A stretch of 64,000 nucleotides of DNA from Lacibacter luteus (GCF_004118265.1 NZ_SDHW01000006.1:186001-250000), one strand, 5' to 3'; positions 44,878 through 55,543 are shown, counted from the stretch's first letter. Notes: a model not told the origin generated them from the sequence alone. Numbers and translations are program-made.

Positions 44878-46770
44878 TCAATCAAGTTGCAGTTTCTTTT
44901 CCTTTGGATATTTTACACTGTACCGCAGCTCCATTTTCTTTGTTTGTTTGGGATCGATTGTGTACGACCAGGTAACGATCTTTGTTTCATCATTCAGTTT
45001 GCCTCCATCGTATTTCAAGTCGTCCACTTCAATTTCTTTTAATGTAGAAATTGGGAACACATCTTCCACAATAATATTCACCGGTACATTTTTGTTGTTG
45101 CGTACTACAATTTCAAATTGCTTTGTATCGGTACGGTTGCTGCCGAGAAATTTTTTGTTGCTGAATTCTTTTAACACTGTTCTTTTTACGGTGATGCCTT
45201 TATCAACACCCAATGAAAGTGATAAGGTATCAGAATCTGTCGACAGATCGAGGTAAGATTTGCCGAGGAATGTTCCTTCGTAAAATAAATTTGTTTCGCC
45301 GGGAATTAAATTCAGATCCTGCCAGTTGATGAGTTTGGCAGTGAGATAAGCTGCTTCATCCAGCTTTGGTGCTGTATAATATTCATAGTAGGCATCGATG
45401 CCTTTTTCATTGATGCTGATGGTATTTATTTTACCATCATTATTGACTGTTGCAATTTCCTGTATTTCGTATTGGGTGGTGATAGGCTGGAATGTTGTGA
45501 GAACCTGTAAAGGAATTGAATTTGACTTAGATTTTGCTTCTTTCTTGGCTAAGCCCGGAGCGCTTCCGGCCACGTATCCATCAGAGGCCCCATAACCAAT
45601 TACAACAACTTCACTTAAACTGCTATTAATTGGCGTCAGTGAAACATTAGCAAAACCTTTACCGCCGGCAAATTCGTATTGTTCAAAACCAACTGAAGAG
45701 ATCAACAATGTTTGTACAGCAGCATTACTGTTAAGGCGATAAAATCCATTGGCATCAGTTGTTGTTCCTTGTGTGGTTCCTTTAATTACAACACTGGCGC
45801 TCGACACAGGAGCACCTTTGTCGTCTGTAACTCTTCCCATCAACATTTTATCACTGCCGCCAATCATCCATTGCTTCATATAATTATTCACCTGTTGATT
45901 CGTGTAAGAAATAAACCAGGGATTGATCAACGGCTTCGAATTATTTTCATTGGGATTACCGGTTGATAAAACAAGCTTGATGTTGTTCCAGTTTTCACCA
46001 CTTGTCTGGTACACATTGGCATTCATCTCCAGTTGAAGATTACTCGCTACATCTTTTACACGGATATTATACGTAGGATACCAACCTGCTTTTTGTACGA
46101 GATAGGTTATCTCGAAAGGAACTGTTGCTGTTTCTTTTACATCGGCCAATACCACAATTTCATTGGTTGAAAGATCAAACTTGCGGTTCATTTCTGCCAG
46201 TTGATTGTTCAACTTGTTGCGGTCTTTATTCAGCTCTTCCATTTCTTTTTGCAAGGCAAGTTGTTGTTTCAACACTTCGGTTAAGCGTTGCCGTTGAAAA
46301 TCGAGTGCCTGCCGCAACTCTTCCGGTTTAAGCGTAACTGTTGAACCTGCGATCTGTTGATTCTTGATCAGCATCGTTTCTTCCTGCTTAAATACATCCA
46401 GTGTTTTACCGGTAATGCTGATCTTATCGTTGAGTGCACTAACTTTTTCCTGCAGTTGTTTGATTTCCTCTCTTACTTCCTGCTCCTTTAAATAATCTCT
46501 TTGTACACGTACCGATAAAATAATGAGCTTGCCATCGGCTTTTACCTGCACACTCTGCTTTTCAATATCGGTGGAAATACCAGTGAATACGATCTCCTGT
46601 TTACCGGTACTGATCATTTGTTTTCCGGTTCGTTTTACCTGTGCTCCTTTGGTAAACACCGTTACCTGTTCCATTTTTGTTTCAACAGGAACACGTTTTA
46701 CGGATTGAGCAACTAATGTAATAGGGAGAAAATAAAGAAGAAATTGCAGCCATTTCGTTTTCATAAACAA
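44878..46770 (-). CDS. DUF4139/MuiA-family protein with an inserted SusC-like regulatory domain
   Basis: A 630-residue exported protein (signal peptide ending near residue 21). The N-terminal DUF4140 domain (MEQVTVFTKGAQVKRTGK) is followed by a coiled coil at about 93-195 and the DUF4139 beta domain from about 215 (PFEITYLVQKAGWYPTYNIR). Inside DUF4139, residues 308-394 form a carboxypeptidase-regulatory-like domain (MGRVTDDKGAPVSSASVVIK) that ends in LSEVVVIGYG, the signature before the plug of SusC proteins. No plug or barrel follows; DUF4139 resumes. MuiA-type proteins are named for an effect on mucoidy; the biochemical role is unknown. An ATG two codons later (46764) is an alternative start. 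Confidence 0.82.
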   Translation of the reverse strand: MFMKTKWLQFLLYFLPITLVAQSVKRVPVETKMEQVTVFTKGAQVKRTGKQMISTGKQEIVFTGISTDIEKQSVQVKADGKLIILSVRVQRDYLKEQEVREEIKQLQEKVSALNDKISITGKTLDVFKQEETMLIKNQQIAGSTVTLKPEELRQALDFQRQRLTEVLKQQLALQKEMEELNKDRNKLNNQLAEMNRKFDLSTNEIVVLADVKETATVPFEITYLVQKAGWYPTYNIRVKDVASNLQLEMNANVYQTSGENWNNIKLVLSTGNPNENNSKPLINPWFISYTNQQVNNYMKQWMIGGSDKMLMGRVTDDKGAPVSSASVVIKGTTQGTTTDANGFYRLNSNAAVQTLLISSVGFEQYEFAGGKGFANVSLTPINSSLSEVVVIGYGASDGYVAGSAPGLAKKEAKSKSNSIPLQVLTTFQPITTQYEIQEIATVNNDGKINTISINEKGIDAYYEYYTAPKLDEAAYLTAKLINWQDLNLIPGETNLFYEGTFLGKSYLDLSTDSDTLSLSLGVDKGITVKRTVLKEFSNKKFLGSNRTDTKQFEIVVRNNKNVPVNIIVEDVFPISTLKEIEVDDLKYDGGKLNDETKIVTWSYTIDPKQTKKMELRYSVKYPKEKKLQLD

Positions 46771-46822
46771 TTGTTTTATGAACGATGGATGCAGGGAATG
46801 ATGAGATTACATAAAATAAAAA

Positions 46823-46842
46823 TTCCGCCAGTTAAGCGGGAA
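46823..46842 (-). terminator. intrinsic terminator after the 116-residue secreted protein gene
   Basis: TTCCGC (46823-46828) pairs with GCGGGAA (46836-46842) with one bulged G; on the minus strand TTTTTATTTTA follows. It lies 12 bases past the stop at 46854. Confidence 0.6.
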
Positions 46843-46853
46843 CTTGAACGATT

Positions 46854-47204
46854 TTACTCTTTTGTTTCTATTATGATCAGTTTCTTAATACTTGTATCTC
46901 TCGTATAGTCTGCAATCTTTTTTTCATCAGTTACAATGTCCATGCATTTTATTTTATGCGGCTCAACAAGGTACAACATCGGGGCTGTCCCTTTAAGAAT
47001 GTGCGGTTTACCATTCAAATGCAGCAGAATCTTTTCACCAGCATTATCTAAAGTAATCGATTGCCGCATCCTTACTTCCTGTGCTTTTGTATACTGCGAT
47101 GCATTAATGTCACCACCTTCAGGTATCAGGTCTTTGATACGTTGAGTTTGCGCATTGCAAATATCAGTGGAGCTAATAAAGATGAGGAAGAGGATGTATT
47201 TCAT
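46854..47204 (-). CDS. small secreted protein of unknown function
   Basis: A 116-residue protein with a signal peptide (MKYILFLIFISSTDICNAQ). The mature part has a segment MLYLVEPHKIKCMDIVTDEK and otherwise no motif that I recognise. It begins 20 bp after the atpC terminator and ends in its own terminator. Confidence 0.6.
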   Translation of the reverse strand: MKYILFLIFISSTDICNAQTQRIKDLIPEGGDINASQYTKAQEVRMRQSITLDNAGEKILLHLNGKPHILKGTAPMLYLVEPHKIKCMDIVTDEKKIADYTRDTSIKKLIIIETKE

Positions 47205-47226
47205 GTTGAGCTATTTATTGTAAGAT

Positions 47227-47256
47227 AAAAAAATCCCGTCAATTTTTTTGACGGGA
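47227..47256 (-). terminator. intrinsic terminator of the atpD-atpC operon
   Basis: TCCCGTCAA (47234-47242) pairs with TTGACGGGA (47248-47256); on the minus strand seven T follow (47233-47227). Confidence 0.9.
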
Positions 47257-47281
47257 CCTTTCTAAATTTATCTAAACCTGT

Positions 47282-47533
47282 TTACACAGCTTCACTTCCT
47301 TCTACAAGCACTGTTACTTTATTGTTCAGCACTTCTACAAAACCACCCTGTATCTTATACGATTCGGTGCGGTTCTTCTCCAGTAACACTTTCAACTGAC
47401 CTGCTTTCAATGCACTCACCATCGGAGCGTGGTTATCAAGCACTTCAAAACTACCATCAACACCCGGCAACTGAACACCGTTCACTTCGCCGCTGTATGT
47501 TTTTCCGAGAGGAGTTAATATTTCTAAATTCAT
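47282..47533 (-). CDS. atpC: F-type ATP synthase epsilon subunit, short form
   Basis: An 83-residue protein with the N-terminal beta-sandwich of the epsilon subunit (MNLEILTPLGKTYSGEVNGV, GSFEVLDNHAPMVSALKAG). The C-terminal helical hairpin, which in longer forms inhibits ATP hydrolysis, is missing. This short form is common in Bacteroidota. It follows atpD by 82 bp, and the rest of the ATP synthase is not in the window. Confidence 0.93.
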   Translation of the reverse strand: MNLEILTPLGKTYSGEVNGVQLPGVDGSFEVLDNHAPMVSALKAGQLKVLLEKNRTESYKIQGGFVEVLNNKVTVLVEGSEAV

Positions 47534-47615
47534 TGTTGTTTCTAGTTTGTGGTTTTTAGTTTCTAGTTCCTGTTAAACAACGAAGCCAACAATAAACTAT
47601 AAACTATAAACTTTC

Positions 47616-49127
<1,512 letters not shown>

Positions 49128-49156
49128 TTAAATAGTATGGTTTTGAAAACTGGCCG

Positions 49157-49187
49157 CAAAGGTAAGTGTGGGCGAATGAATTGCCAA
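49157..49187 (-). promoter_or_regulatory. promoter of atpD
   Basis: On the minus strand TTGG (49184-49187), 19 bases, then TACCTTTG (49157-49164), an exact match to the Bacteroidota -33/-7 pattern. The leader would be about 35 bases. Confidence 0.6.
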
Positions 49188-49570
49188 TTTGTAAAGGGCT
49201 ATTTTTCAAATTGGTGGAAAAAAGCAGGAAAACCTCTCGTTGCCTGGTTCAATCGGGTTAAAAATCAGGAAAAACCCACCCCAACAGGCCTTTTCTGCAT
49301 ATACTAATTGTCCGATTGTGAAATTGCCCGAATAGCAATGTTCGATAAGCCGAGTGGTTTTAAAAAGTTCCATCCTCACAGCCCCCTACAAAAACCGGCA
49401 CCTTCTATTTTCAAAATCAAACTTCAGCAAACTTTCATTTCGCTATGTTCATATTTCGACATCCGGCAGTTCTTTTAGTACATTTTCCTAACCAATATCA
49501 GTAATTGGGTTCTTCAAAGCGGCAAGAAAAATGATCGTCATCACCACGCACTCGATTCCGCAAAAAAAGG

Positions 49571-49601
49571 TTGGTTTATAGCGGCAGATAAAATAATTTG
49601 G
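49571..49601 (+). promoter_or_regulatory. promoter candidate for the FNR-like gene
   Basis: TTGG (49571-49574), 19 bases, then TAATTTGG (49594-49601), which has one mismatch to TAnnTTTG. The ATG follows 20 bases later. Confidence 0.4.
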
Positions 49602-49620
49602 AGCATTAAAACTGAAAAGA

Positions 49621-50340
49621 ATGGCGCTACAACCCTGGCGAACAGGTACAATCATCCGTATAGTGGATGAAACCCCTAACACAAAACGATACTGGATACA
49701 GCTTGCCGAAATTGATGTATTTGATTTTAAACCCGGCCAATTTGTACAACTCGAATTTCCAATTCACGAACAACAAAGCAAACGCTTACGCAGTTACAGT
49801 ATTGCATCGCCCCCCGATGGTACAAATGTGTTTGAACTATTAATTGTGTTAAACGAACAAGGTGCAGGTACAACCTGGTTGTTTGCCAATGCGGTTGTTG
49901 GTACACAAATACCTGTTCGTGGAGCAATGGGTGTATTTACATTACCAGAAAAAATCGAAAAAGATATTTTCTTCATCTGCACAGGTACAGGCATTGCACC
50001 ATTCCGCAGTATGTCGCAGTATATTAAAATGCACAACATTGAGCATAAAAATATTTACCTGTTGTTTGGCACACGCAAAAAAACAGATCTGTTGTATTTT
50101 GATGAACTGGCGCAATTACAAGAAGAATTACCAAGCTTCCATTATATACCAACGCTCTCCAGAGAAGAATGGGATGGCCGTAAAGGTTATGTACATCCTA
50201 TCTACGAAGAATTATGTGCAAGCAAACAGGAAGCAAGTTTTTTCCTTTGCGGATGGAAAGCCATGATCGATGAAACAAAAAAACGCATCATGGAAATGGG
50301 CTACGATAGAAAAACTATTCACCAGGAACTTTATGGTTAA
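49621..50340 (+). CDS. ferredoxin-NADP reductase-like flavoprotein
   Basis: A 239-residue cytoplasmic oxidoreductase. FAD-binding motif RSYS at 57-60, FAD/NAD-binding domain with GTGIAP at 122-127, and a C-terminal FFLCGWKAMIDETKKRI, which fits pyridine-nucleotide binding. No iron-sulfur domain. It should move electrons between NAD(P)H and ferredoxin or a flavodoxin. It is 190 bp upstream of nuoA on the same strand, in a region where the usual NADH module of complex I is missing, so it may supply or draw electrons from the same ferredoxin pool. Confidence 0.86.
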   Translation: MALQPWRTGTIIRIVDETPNTKRYWIQLAEIDVFDFKPGQFVQLEFPIHEQQSKRLRSYSIASPPDGTNVFELLIVLNEQGAGTTWLFANAVVGTQIPVRGAMGVFTLPEKIEKDIFFICTGTGIAPFRSMSQYIKMHNIEHKNIYLLFGTRKKTDLLYFDELAQLQEELPSFHYIPTLSREEWDGRKGYVHPIYEELCASKQEASFFLCGWKAMIDETKKRIMEMGYDRKTIHQELYG

Positions 50341-50352
50341 TTGATGATGCGG

Positions 50353-50430
50353 ATTGTGAGGTGAAACAGTTTTTTGTATGATGCTGATCAATAATTGAAA
50401 ATTGTACAGCATCGACCTTCACCTCGCAAT
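50353..50430. repeat. 78-bp imperfect palindrome before nuoA
   Basis: ATTGTGAGGTGAA (50353-50365) pairs with TTCACCTCGCAAT (50418-50430) with one wobble, and GATGCTG (50380-50386) with CAGCATC (50407-50413). It starts 13 bases past the FNR stop, so it may end that transcript or be a repeat element. Confidence 0.55.
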
Positions 50431-50530
50431 TCATACATTACTTTATTTAAATCTGAATAACTTTTATGCATAGCATAATTGCGGATTCAATAAATGATGT
50501 ATATTAAATCTTCAAACAAACCAAACGTAT

Positions 50531-50881
50531 ATGGGTGCTGCCTCACTCATTGTTTTGATTCTTGCTGCCATTGCTTTTTCGGCCGGTGCTATTCTGATTG
50601 CGAAAGTGGTAACCAAAGCCACAAAGAATAAACAGAAAGCCGAGCCATATGAAAGCGGTATCCCTACCCGTGGGCCAAGCTGGGTTCAGTTCAATGTTGG
50701 CTATTATTTATTTGCACTTCTCTTTTTGATCTTCGATGTCGAGTTGATCTTTTTATATCCTTGGGCAGTAGCTGCTAAAAAAGTAGGCATGCTTGCCCTT
50801 GTTGAAATCATTATTTTCTTTTTCATTTTATTCATGGGCTTTTTATACGCACATAAAAAAGGTGCGTTGAAATGGAAATAA
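50531..50881 (+). CDS. nuoA: NADH-quinone oxidoreductase subunit A
   Basis: A 116-residue membrane subunit of complex I with three membrane segments. The family motifs [12 protein letters not shown] and [12 protein letters not shown] are present. First gene of an 11-subunit operon. Confidence 0.95.
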   Translation: MGAASLIVLILAAIAFSAGAILIAKVVTKATKNKQKAEPYESGIPTRGPSWVQFNVGYYLFALLFLIFDVELIFLYPWAVAAKKVGMLALVEIIIFFFILFMGFLYAHKKGALKWK

Positions 50882-50900
50882 CATTTACAAACAGTACCGG

Positions 50901-51443
50901 ATGATAACACAACAACAAAAAGCAAGTGATTTTCCCGGAGAAATACATGAAACACCCGGTGGCGGAATTGTCCTTAGTAAACTCGACGATGTGATCAACT
51001 GGGCACGCTCCAATTCACTATGGCCATTAACATTTGCTACCAGTTGCTGTGGTATTGAAATGATGAGTACCGCTGGTGCCAAATATGATTTTTCCCGTTT
51101 TGGATTTGAAGTAGCAAGAGCCACACCACGCCAGGCCGATGTAATTATTATAGCAGGTACTATCGTAAACAAAATGGCACCTGTGCTGAAACGTTTGTAC
51201 GATCAAATGGCCGATCCCAAATATGTTATTGCAATGGGCGCATGTGCTATCAGCGGTGGTCCTTTCTTTTATAATACTTACTCTGTTGTAAAGGGAGCCG
51301 ATCATGTGATACCCGTTGATGTGTATGTGGCCGGTTGTCCGCCACGACCTGAAGCATTGTTACATGCATTGATATCGTTGCAGCAAAAAATAAAAATGGG
51401 TTTAACCCGTGAACAAATAAGAGAAGGAAAAGAAAGCGTATGA
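50901..51443 (+). CDS. nuoB: NADH-quinone oxidoreductase subunit B
   Basis: Holds the terminal cluster N2, which passes electrons to quinone. The four cysteine ligands are C49, C50 (SCC), C115 (GAC) and C146 (GCPPRP). At 180 residues the length is normal. Its stop overlaps the nuoC start. Confidence 0.97.
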   Translation: MITQQQKASDFPGEIHETPGGGIVLSKLDDVINWARSNSLWPLTFATSCCGIEMMSTAGAKYDFSRFGFEVARATPRQADVIIIAGTIVNKMAPVLKRLYDQMADPKYVIAMGACAISGGPFFYNTYSVVKGADHVIPVDVYVAGCPPRPEALLHALISLQQKIKMGLTREQIREGKESV

Positions 51444-51904
51444 CGAACGAAGAACTAAAGACAGGCATCAGCGAGTTAGCAGCAACTGCAATAATAGATG
51501 AAGCAGATGCAAACGGCTGGCTCACTGTAAATATAGAAGCAACAAACTGGTTATCGTTTGCACAAAGCTTGCGTACTGATCCTGCACTGCAATTTAATTT
51601 CCTGTTTTGCTTAACCTGTGTTGATTGGAAAACACATCTTACGATGGTGTATCACCTCCGTTCAACCATATACAAACACGAGCTTGTTGTAAAAGCAAAA
51701 CTTGATCGTAACAATTCCGAAATAGAATCGGTTGCACATATCTGGCGCACAGCAGAGTTTCATGAACGTGAAGTGTATGAATTGTTTGGTGTGAATTTCA
51801 TGAACCATCCCGATCTGCGTTTGCTGATATTACCTGATGGTTGGGAGGGAAAGAAACCATTGCTCAAGGATTTTGAAGATCCGATTAACATGATCAGACT
51901 ATAA
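51440..51904 (+). CDS. nuoC: NADH-quinone oxidoreductase subunit C
   Basis: The 30-kDa-type peripheral subunit. Signature [20 protein letters not shown]. At 154 residues it is on the short side. It is separate from nuoD, not fused as in some Bacteroidota and in Escherichia coli. ATGA overlap with nuoB and 3 bp before nuoD. Confidence 0.95.
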   Translation: MTNEELKTGISELAATAIIDEADANGWLTVNIEATNWLSFAQSLRTDPALQFNFLFCLTCVDWKTHLTMVYHLRSTIYKHELVVKAKLDRNNSEIESVAHIWRTAEFHEREVYELFGVNFMNHPDLRLLILPDGWEGKKPLLKDFEDPINMIRL

Positions 51905-51907
51905 TTT

Positions 51908-53023
51908 ATGTTTGAAGAAGTAGGCACAACAACGGAAGGCGATTTGATTATTAACATGGGACCACAACACCCTGCCACACACGGCGTGTTGCATTTGGTT
52001 GTTACGCTCAATGGCGAAACCATCAAGAATGTAGAACCGCATCTCGGCTACATTCATCGCTCCATTGAAAAAATGTGTGAGAGCCTTACCTATCGCCAGT
52101 TCATTTATGTAACAAGCCGCATGGATTATCTTTCTGCACACATCAACAACCACGCTTGTGCTATGTGTGTTGAGAAAGGTTTACAATTAGAAGTACCGCC
52201 ACGTGCACAGGTGATACGTGTATTGATGGATGAACTTACCCGTATTGCTTCGCATGAATTGTGGTGGGGAGCAATGGCAATGGATCTCGGTGCGTTCACT
52301 CCTTTCTTTCATGCGTTTCGTGAACGGGAAAGCATCAACGATATTATGGAAGAAACATGTGGTGCACGCTTAACGATGAACTACATGGTGCCCGGTGGTG
52401 TGATGCATGATCTTCATCCAAACTTTCAACGGAGAGTAAAAGATTTTCTGCAGTTATATAAAAGCAAAGTGCATGAGTATGATGAGATGGTAACCGGCAA
52501 TGTTATTTTCCAGAATCGTATGAAGGGAGTGGGAATTATTTCAGCAGAAGATGCGATCTCCTACGGTTGCACAGGACCGGTAGCAAGAGGAAGCGGTGTA
52601 AGTTGCGACGTACGCAAGCATTACCCTTACGAAATTTATGATAAGCTGCAATTTGATGAAATACTGGAAACCGGTTGCGATTCATTTGCACGTTACATGG
52701 TTCGTGTGCGTGAAATGAACCAATCGATTAGCATCATTGAACAATTGATCGATAATATTCCTGAAGGCGATTTCCAGGCAAAAACAAAAGCTGTATTGAA
52801 ATTACCAAAAGGCGAATTCTATAGCAAAGCTGAAACAGCACGTGGTGAGTTGGGAGTGTACATTGTGAGTGAAGGTGGCACAACTCCTTATCGTATCAAA
52901 TTCCGTTCACCGGGTTTCTCCAATCTTTCCATATTAAACAGAATGGCAAAAGGTGGAAAGATCGGTGACTTAATTGCAGCAATGGGAACGTTGGATCTGG
53001 TGATACCGGATATTGACAGATGA
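51908..53023 (+). CDS. nuoD: NADH-quinone oxidoreductase subunit D
   Basis: The 49-kDa subunit that lines the quinone pocket with NuoB. Motif NMGPQHPATHGVLHL at about 18-32 carries the conserved quinone-site His. At 371 residues it is a little shorter than typical. A 146-bp repeat follows in place of nuoE, nuoF and nuoG. Confidence 0.96.
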   Translation: MFEEVGTTTEGDLIINMGPQHPATHGVLHLVVTLNGETIKNVEPHLGYIHRSIEKMCESLTYRQFIYVTSRMDYLSAHINNHACAMCVEKGLQLEVPPRAQVIRVLMDELTRIASHELWWGAMAMDLGAFTPFFHAFRERESINDIMEETCGARLTMNYMVPGGVMHDLHPNFQRRVKDFLQLYKSKVHEYDEMVTGNVIFQNRMKGVGIISAEDAISYGCTGPVARGSGVSCDVRKHYPYEIYDKLQFDEILETGCDSFARYMVRVREMNQSISIIEQLIDNIPEGDFQAKTKAVLKLPKGEFYSKAETARGELGVYIVSEGGTTPYRIKFRSPGFSNLSILNRMAKGGKIGDLIAAMGTLDLVIPDIDR

Positions 53024-53169
53024 CCCCCACCCGACCTCCCCTGAAAGGGAGGCCAGCAACACACATGGCTAACTTATTTGAAGATCATGACGAATAGAAA
53101 ATAAAACGTACAAGTGTGCGACGCAACAAAAGACGAACAGAATTAATACAGATGACTAAATAAACATAC
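53024..53169 (+). repeat. nuo-operon repeat 1 (nuoD-nuoH gap)
   Basis: Begins at the first base after the nuoD stop with CCCCC-ACCC, then the hairpin CCTCCC-ctgaaa-GGGAGG (53035-53052). The inner part CTTATTTGAAGAT is shared with repeat 3. The right end lacks the GC-rich arm seen in the other copies, so this copy may be truncated. Confidence 0.7.
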
Positions 53170-54246
53170 ATGTGGAGCTTAAGTAACATAGCAGCAAATA
53201 TTGATCTCTGGCTTAATGAACAGGTTGGTGCAACATGGGCAGTGGTGCTTGAAATGGTTATTGCAGGTGTAGCAGTGATCGGGTTATTTGCCACACTTGG
53301 TCTTGTATTGGTGATCATGGAACGGAAAGTATCGGCATGGATGCAAATCCGTTTAGGACCTAATCGTGTAGGACCAAAAGGAATGTTTCAATCATTGGCA
53401 GATACATTGAAATTATTGGTGAAAGAAGGAATGACGCCAGGCGGTGCAGATAAATTGTTGTTCAATGTAGCACCGTTCGTCGCTATGATCGTTGCTATGC
53501 TATTGCTTGCACCTCTTGCTTTTGCAAAAGACTTTCAACTGTGGGATTTGAACATTGGTGTTTTGTATATCTCTGCTGTATCATCTATTTCCGTCATCAG
53601 TATTTTAATGGCAGGCTGGGCGAGTAATAATAAATATTCTTTGCTTGGTGCCATGCGCAGCGGTGCACAGATCGTAAGCTATGAATTGTCGGCCGGTCTT
53701 GCAGTACTTGCCATTGTTGTGTTAACAGGTAGCTTACGCATCAGCGATATTATACAGGCACAGGAAAACGGATGGTGGTTGTTTAAAGGACATATACCTG
53801 CCATCATTGCATTTATCATTTTCATTATTGCTGTTACCGCCGAAACAAACCGTGCGCCATTTGATATGGCAGAAGCAGAAAGTGAATTAACTGCAGGATT
53901 TCATACGGAATATTCAGGAATGAAATTCGCACTCTTCTTCTTAGCTGAATATGCAAATGTGTTTATTGTTTGTGCCATTGGTGCAACACTTTTCCTTGGT
54001 GGATGGATGCCGTTTCATATTGGTAACTGGACGGCTTTTAATGGCGTGATGGATTGGATTCCTTCAAGCATCTGGTTTTTTGGAAAAACATTCGCTTTAA
54101 TATTTCTGATCATGTGGTTTCGCTGGACATTTCCACGTTTACGTATTGATCAGTTATTGAATCTCGAATGGAAATATTTATTACCCATCAGTATGTTCAA
54201 CTTACTACTGGTGACGTTGATTGCAATTATGGGTTGGCATTTTTGA
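53170..54246 (+). CDS. nuoH: NADH-quinone oxidoreductase subunit H
   Basis: The membrane subunit that links the quinone site to the proton pumps, about eight membrane segments. Signatures RLGPNRVGPKGMFQSLAD and ETNRAPFDMAEAESELTAGF. At 358 residues the length is normal. Confidence 0.97.
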   Translation: MWSLSNIAANIDLWLNEQVGATWAVVLEMVIAGVAVIGLFATLGLVLVIMERKVSAWMQIRLGPNRVGPKGMFQSLADTLKLLVKEGMTPGGADKLLFNVAPFVAMIVAMLLLAPLAFAKDFQLWDLNIGVLYISAVSSISVISILMAGWASNNKYSLLGAMRSGAQIVSYELSAGLAVLAIVVLTGSLRISDIIQAQENGWWLFKGHIPAIIAFIIFIIAVTAETNRAPFDMAEAESELTAGFHTEYSGMKFALFFLAEYANVFIVCAIGATLFLGGWMPFHIGNWTAFNGVMDWIPSSIWFFGKTFALIFLIMWFRWTFPRLRIDQLLNLEWKYLLPISMFNLLLVTLIAIMGWHF

Positions 54247-54369
54247 AGCCCCCACCCCCTAAAGGGGAGTAAGGCAAGAACCTGATTTTTGAATGAGTTT
54301 TATTAAATGTGTGACAAAGATTTTGAATAGTAAACTATAAAATAATTCCCCTTTAGGGGTTAGGGGCTT
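54246..54369 (+). repeat. nuo-operon repeat 2 (nuoH-nuoI gap) with terminal inverted repeats
   Basis: The left end AAGCCCCCACCCCCTAAAGG (54246-54265, followed by GGAG) and the right end, complement of AAGCCCCTAACCCCTAAAGG (54350-54369), are inverted repeats of about 24 bp. The 76-bp core is AT-rich. It spans exactly from the nuoH stop to the base before the nuoI ATG. Confidence 0.8.
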
Positions 54370-54849
54370 ATGTTTTTAAAAAAATACATACAAGACATCT
54401 GGGGTGCGGTGAAATCGCTGGCAACTGGTATGAAACGTACCGGTTACTATTTCACACATCACAAAGAAATTATTACACAACAGTATCCTGATAACAGGGA
54501 TACATTGGTGTTACCCGAACGCTTCAAAGGCGAAGTGGTGATGATACATGATGAGAACAATGAACATGCATGTACAGGTTGTACAGCTTGTGAACTGGCT
54601 TGTCCCAATGCAACCATCAAGATCATTACTAAGTTTGATGTGGATGCAGAAACAGGCAAGAAGAAAAAAGCCATCGACACATTTGTGTATCATCTTGAAC
54701 TGTGCACCATGTGCAATTTGTGTGTGGAAGCTTGTCCCACAGGTGCAATTAAAATGGCACAAACATTTGAACATAGTGTGTTTGATAGAAGTCAGTTGAC
54801 GAAAACATTGAATAAGCCTGGTTCGAAGATTAGGGCGGGAGTTGAATAA
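54370..54849 (+). CDS. nuoI: NADH-quinone oxidoreductase subunit I
   Basis: Carries two 4Fe-4S clusters between the electron input and N2. Ligands C68, C71, C74, C78 and C112, C115, C118, C122, both as CxxCxxCxxxC. At 159 residues the length is normal. In complexes without NuoEFG this subunit is where ferredoxin is thought to dock. Confidence 0.96.
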   Translation: MFLKKYIQDIWGAVKSLATGMKRTGYYFTHHKEIITQQYPDNRDTLVLPERFKGEVVMIHDENNEHACTGCTACELACPNATIKIITKFDVDAETGKKKKAIDTFVYHLELCTMCNLCVEACPTGAIKMAQTFEHSVFDRSQLTKTLNKPGSKIRAGVE

Positions 54850-55027
54850 CCCCACCCAGCCTCCCCTGAAAGGGAGGAGATCAACGCACAAAGCCAGCTA
54901 TTTGAAGATGTAAATAAATAGTTAGCTGCCGAATGAAAAACAAAAGTTGAAATGCTTAATTACTATTGTTAAACTAAAAAATAACAGCTCGGCCTCTCCC
55001 GCCTTGCGGGAGACCGAGGATGAGGCC
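54850..55027 (+). repeat. nuo-operon repeat 3 (nuoI-nuoJ gap)
   Basis: Starts right after the nuoI stop with CCCCACCCAG and the same CCTCCC-ctgaaa-GGGAGG hairpin as repeat 1 (54860-54877). The core is clearly similar to that of repeat 4 (ACTATTGTT followed by an A-rich run and CGGCCTC). The right end has a hairpin CTCCCGC-ctt-GCGGGAG (about 54995-55011) and ends GATGAGGCC directly before the nuoJ ATG. Confidence 0.75.
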
Positions 55028-55543
55028 ATGACTGCATCACAAATTATATTTTATCTCATCTCAGCATTTATTCTGAGCATGGGTGTTTTATCGGTAACCA
55101 GCCGTAAGATCTTTCGTTCGGCGATCTGGTTGTTATTTTCACTCATTGGTATTGCCGCACTTTATTTCTGGATGGATGTGCAGTTCATTGCTGCCGTACA
55201 GATTGTTGTATATGTCGGCGGCATCGTTGTACTCATCATCTTTTCGATATTTCTTACGCAGCAATCAGGAAAAGAAATGCCGAAAGCGCCGCTGCTGCGA
55301 ACTGTTGCAGGCGCATTGGCTGTAGTGTTTGGTTTTGCGTTTACCTATTTACTTATCGATCAATATGGATTTCCAACAATCGATCAACCGTTCGATAACG
55401 ATGTGGCCCGCATTGGTAATGCCATGCTCAATACACAACAAGGCGGTTATGCATTGCCGTTTGAGGTAGTAAGTATTTTACTCCTTGCGGCTATGGTTGG
55501 TTGTATTGTGATTGCCCTTAAAACAAAACCCGAAGAAAAATGA
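55028..55543 (+). CDS. nuoJ: NADH-quinone oxidoreductase subunit J
   Basis: A membrane subunit with about five segments. Start chosen at the ATG at 55028 (MTASQIIFYLISAF); the open frame from 54947 lies in repeat 3. The motif VQIVVYVGGIVVLIIF marks NuoJ. The 171-residue length is normal. It overlaps nuoK by 4 bp. Confidence 0.95.
   Translation: MTASQIIFYLISAFILSMGVLSVTSRKIFRSAIWLLFSLIGIAALYFWMDVQFIAAVQIVVYVGGIVVLIIFSIFLTQQSGKEMPKAPLLRTVAGALAVVFGFAFTYLLIDQYGFPTIDQPFDNDVARIGNAMLNTQQGGYALPFEVVSILLLAAMVGCIVIALKTKPEEK

Noticed and set aside
44712-44885. Longer N terminus for the VOC protein
   Set aside because: The extra 58 codons run through the palindromic repeat and overlap the end of the DUF4139 gene; the VOC domain starts at the ATG at 44711.
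54947-55027. Longer N terminus for NuoJ
   Set aside because: The extra 27 codons lie in repeat 3; the ATG at 55028 gives the normal NuoJ start.
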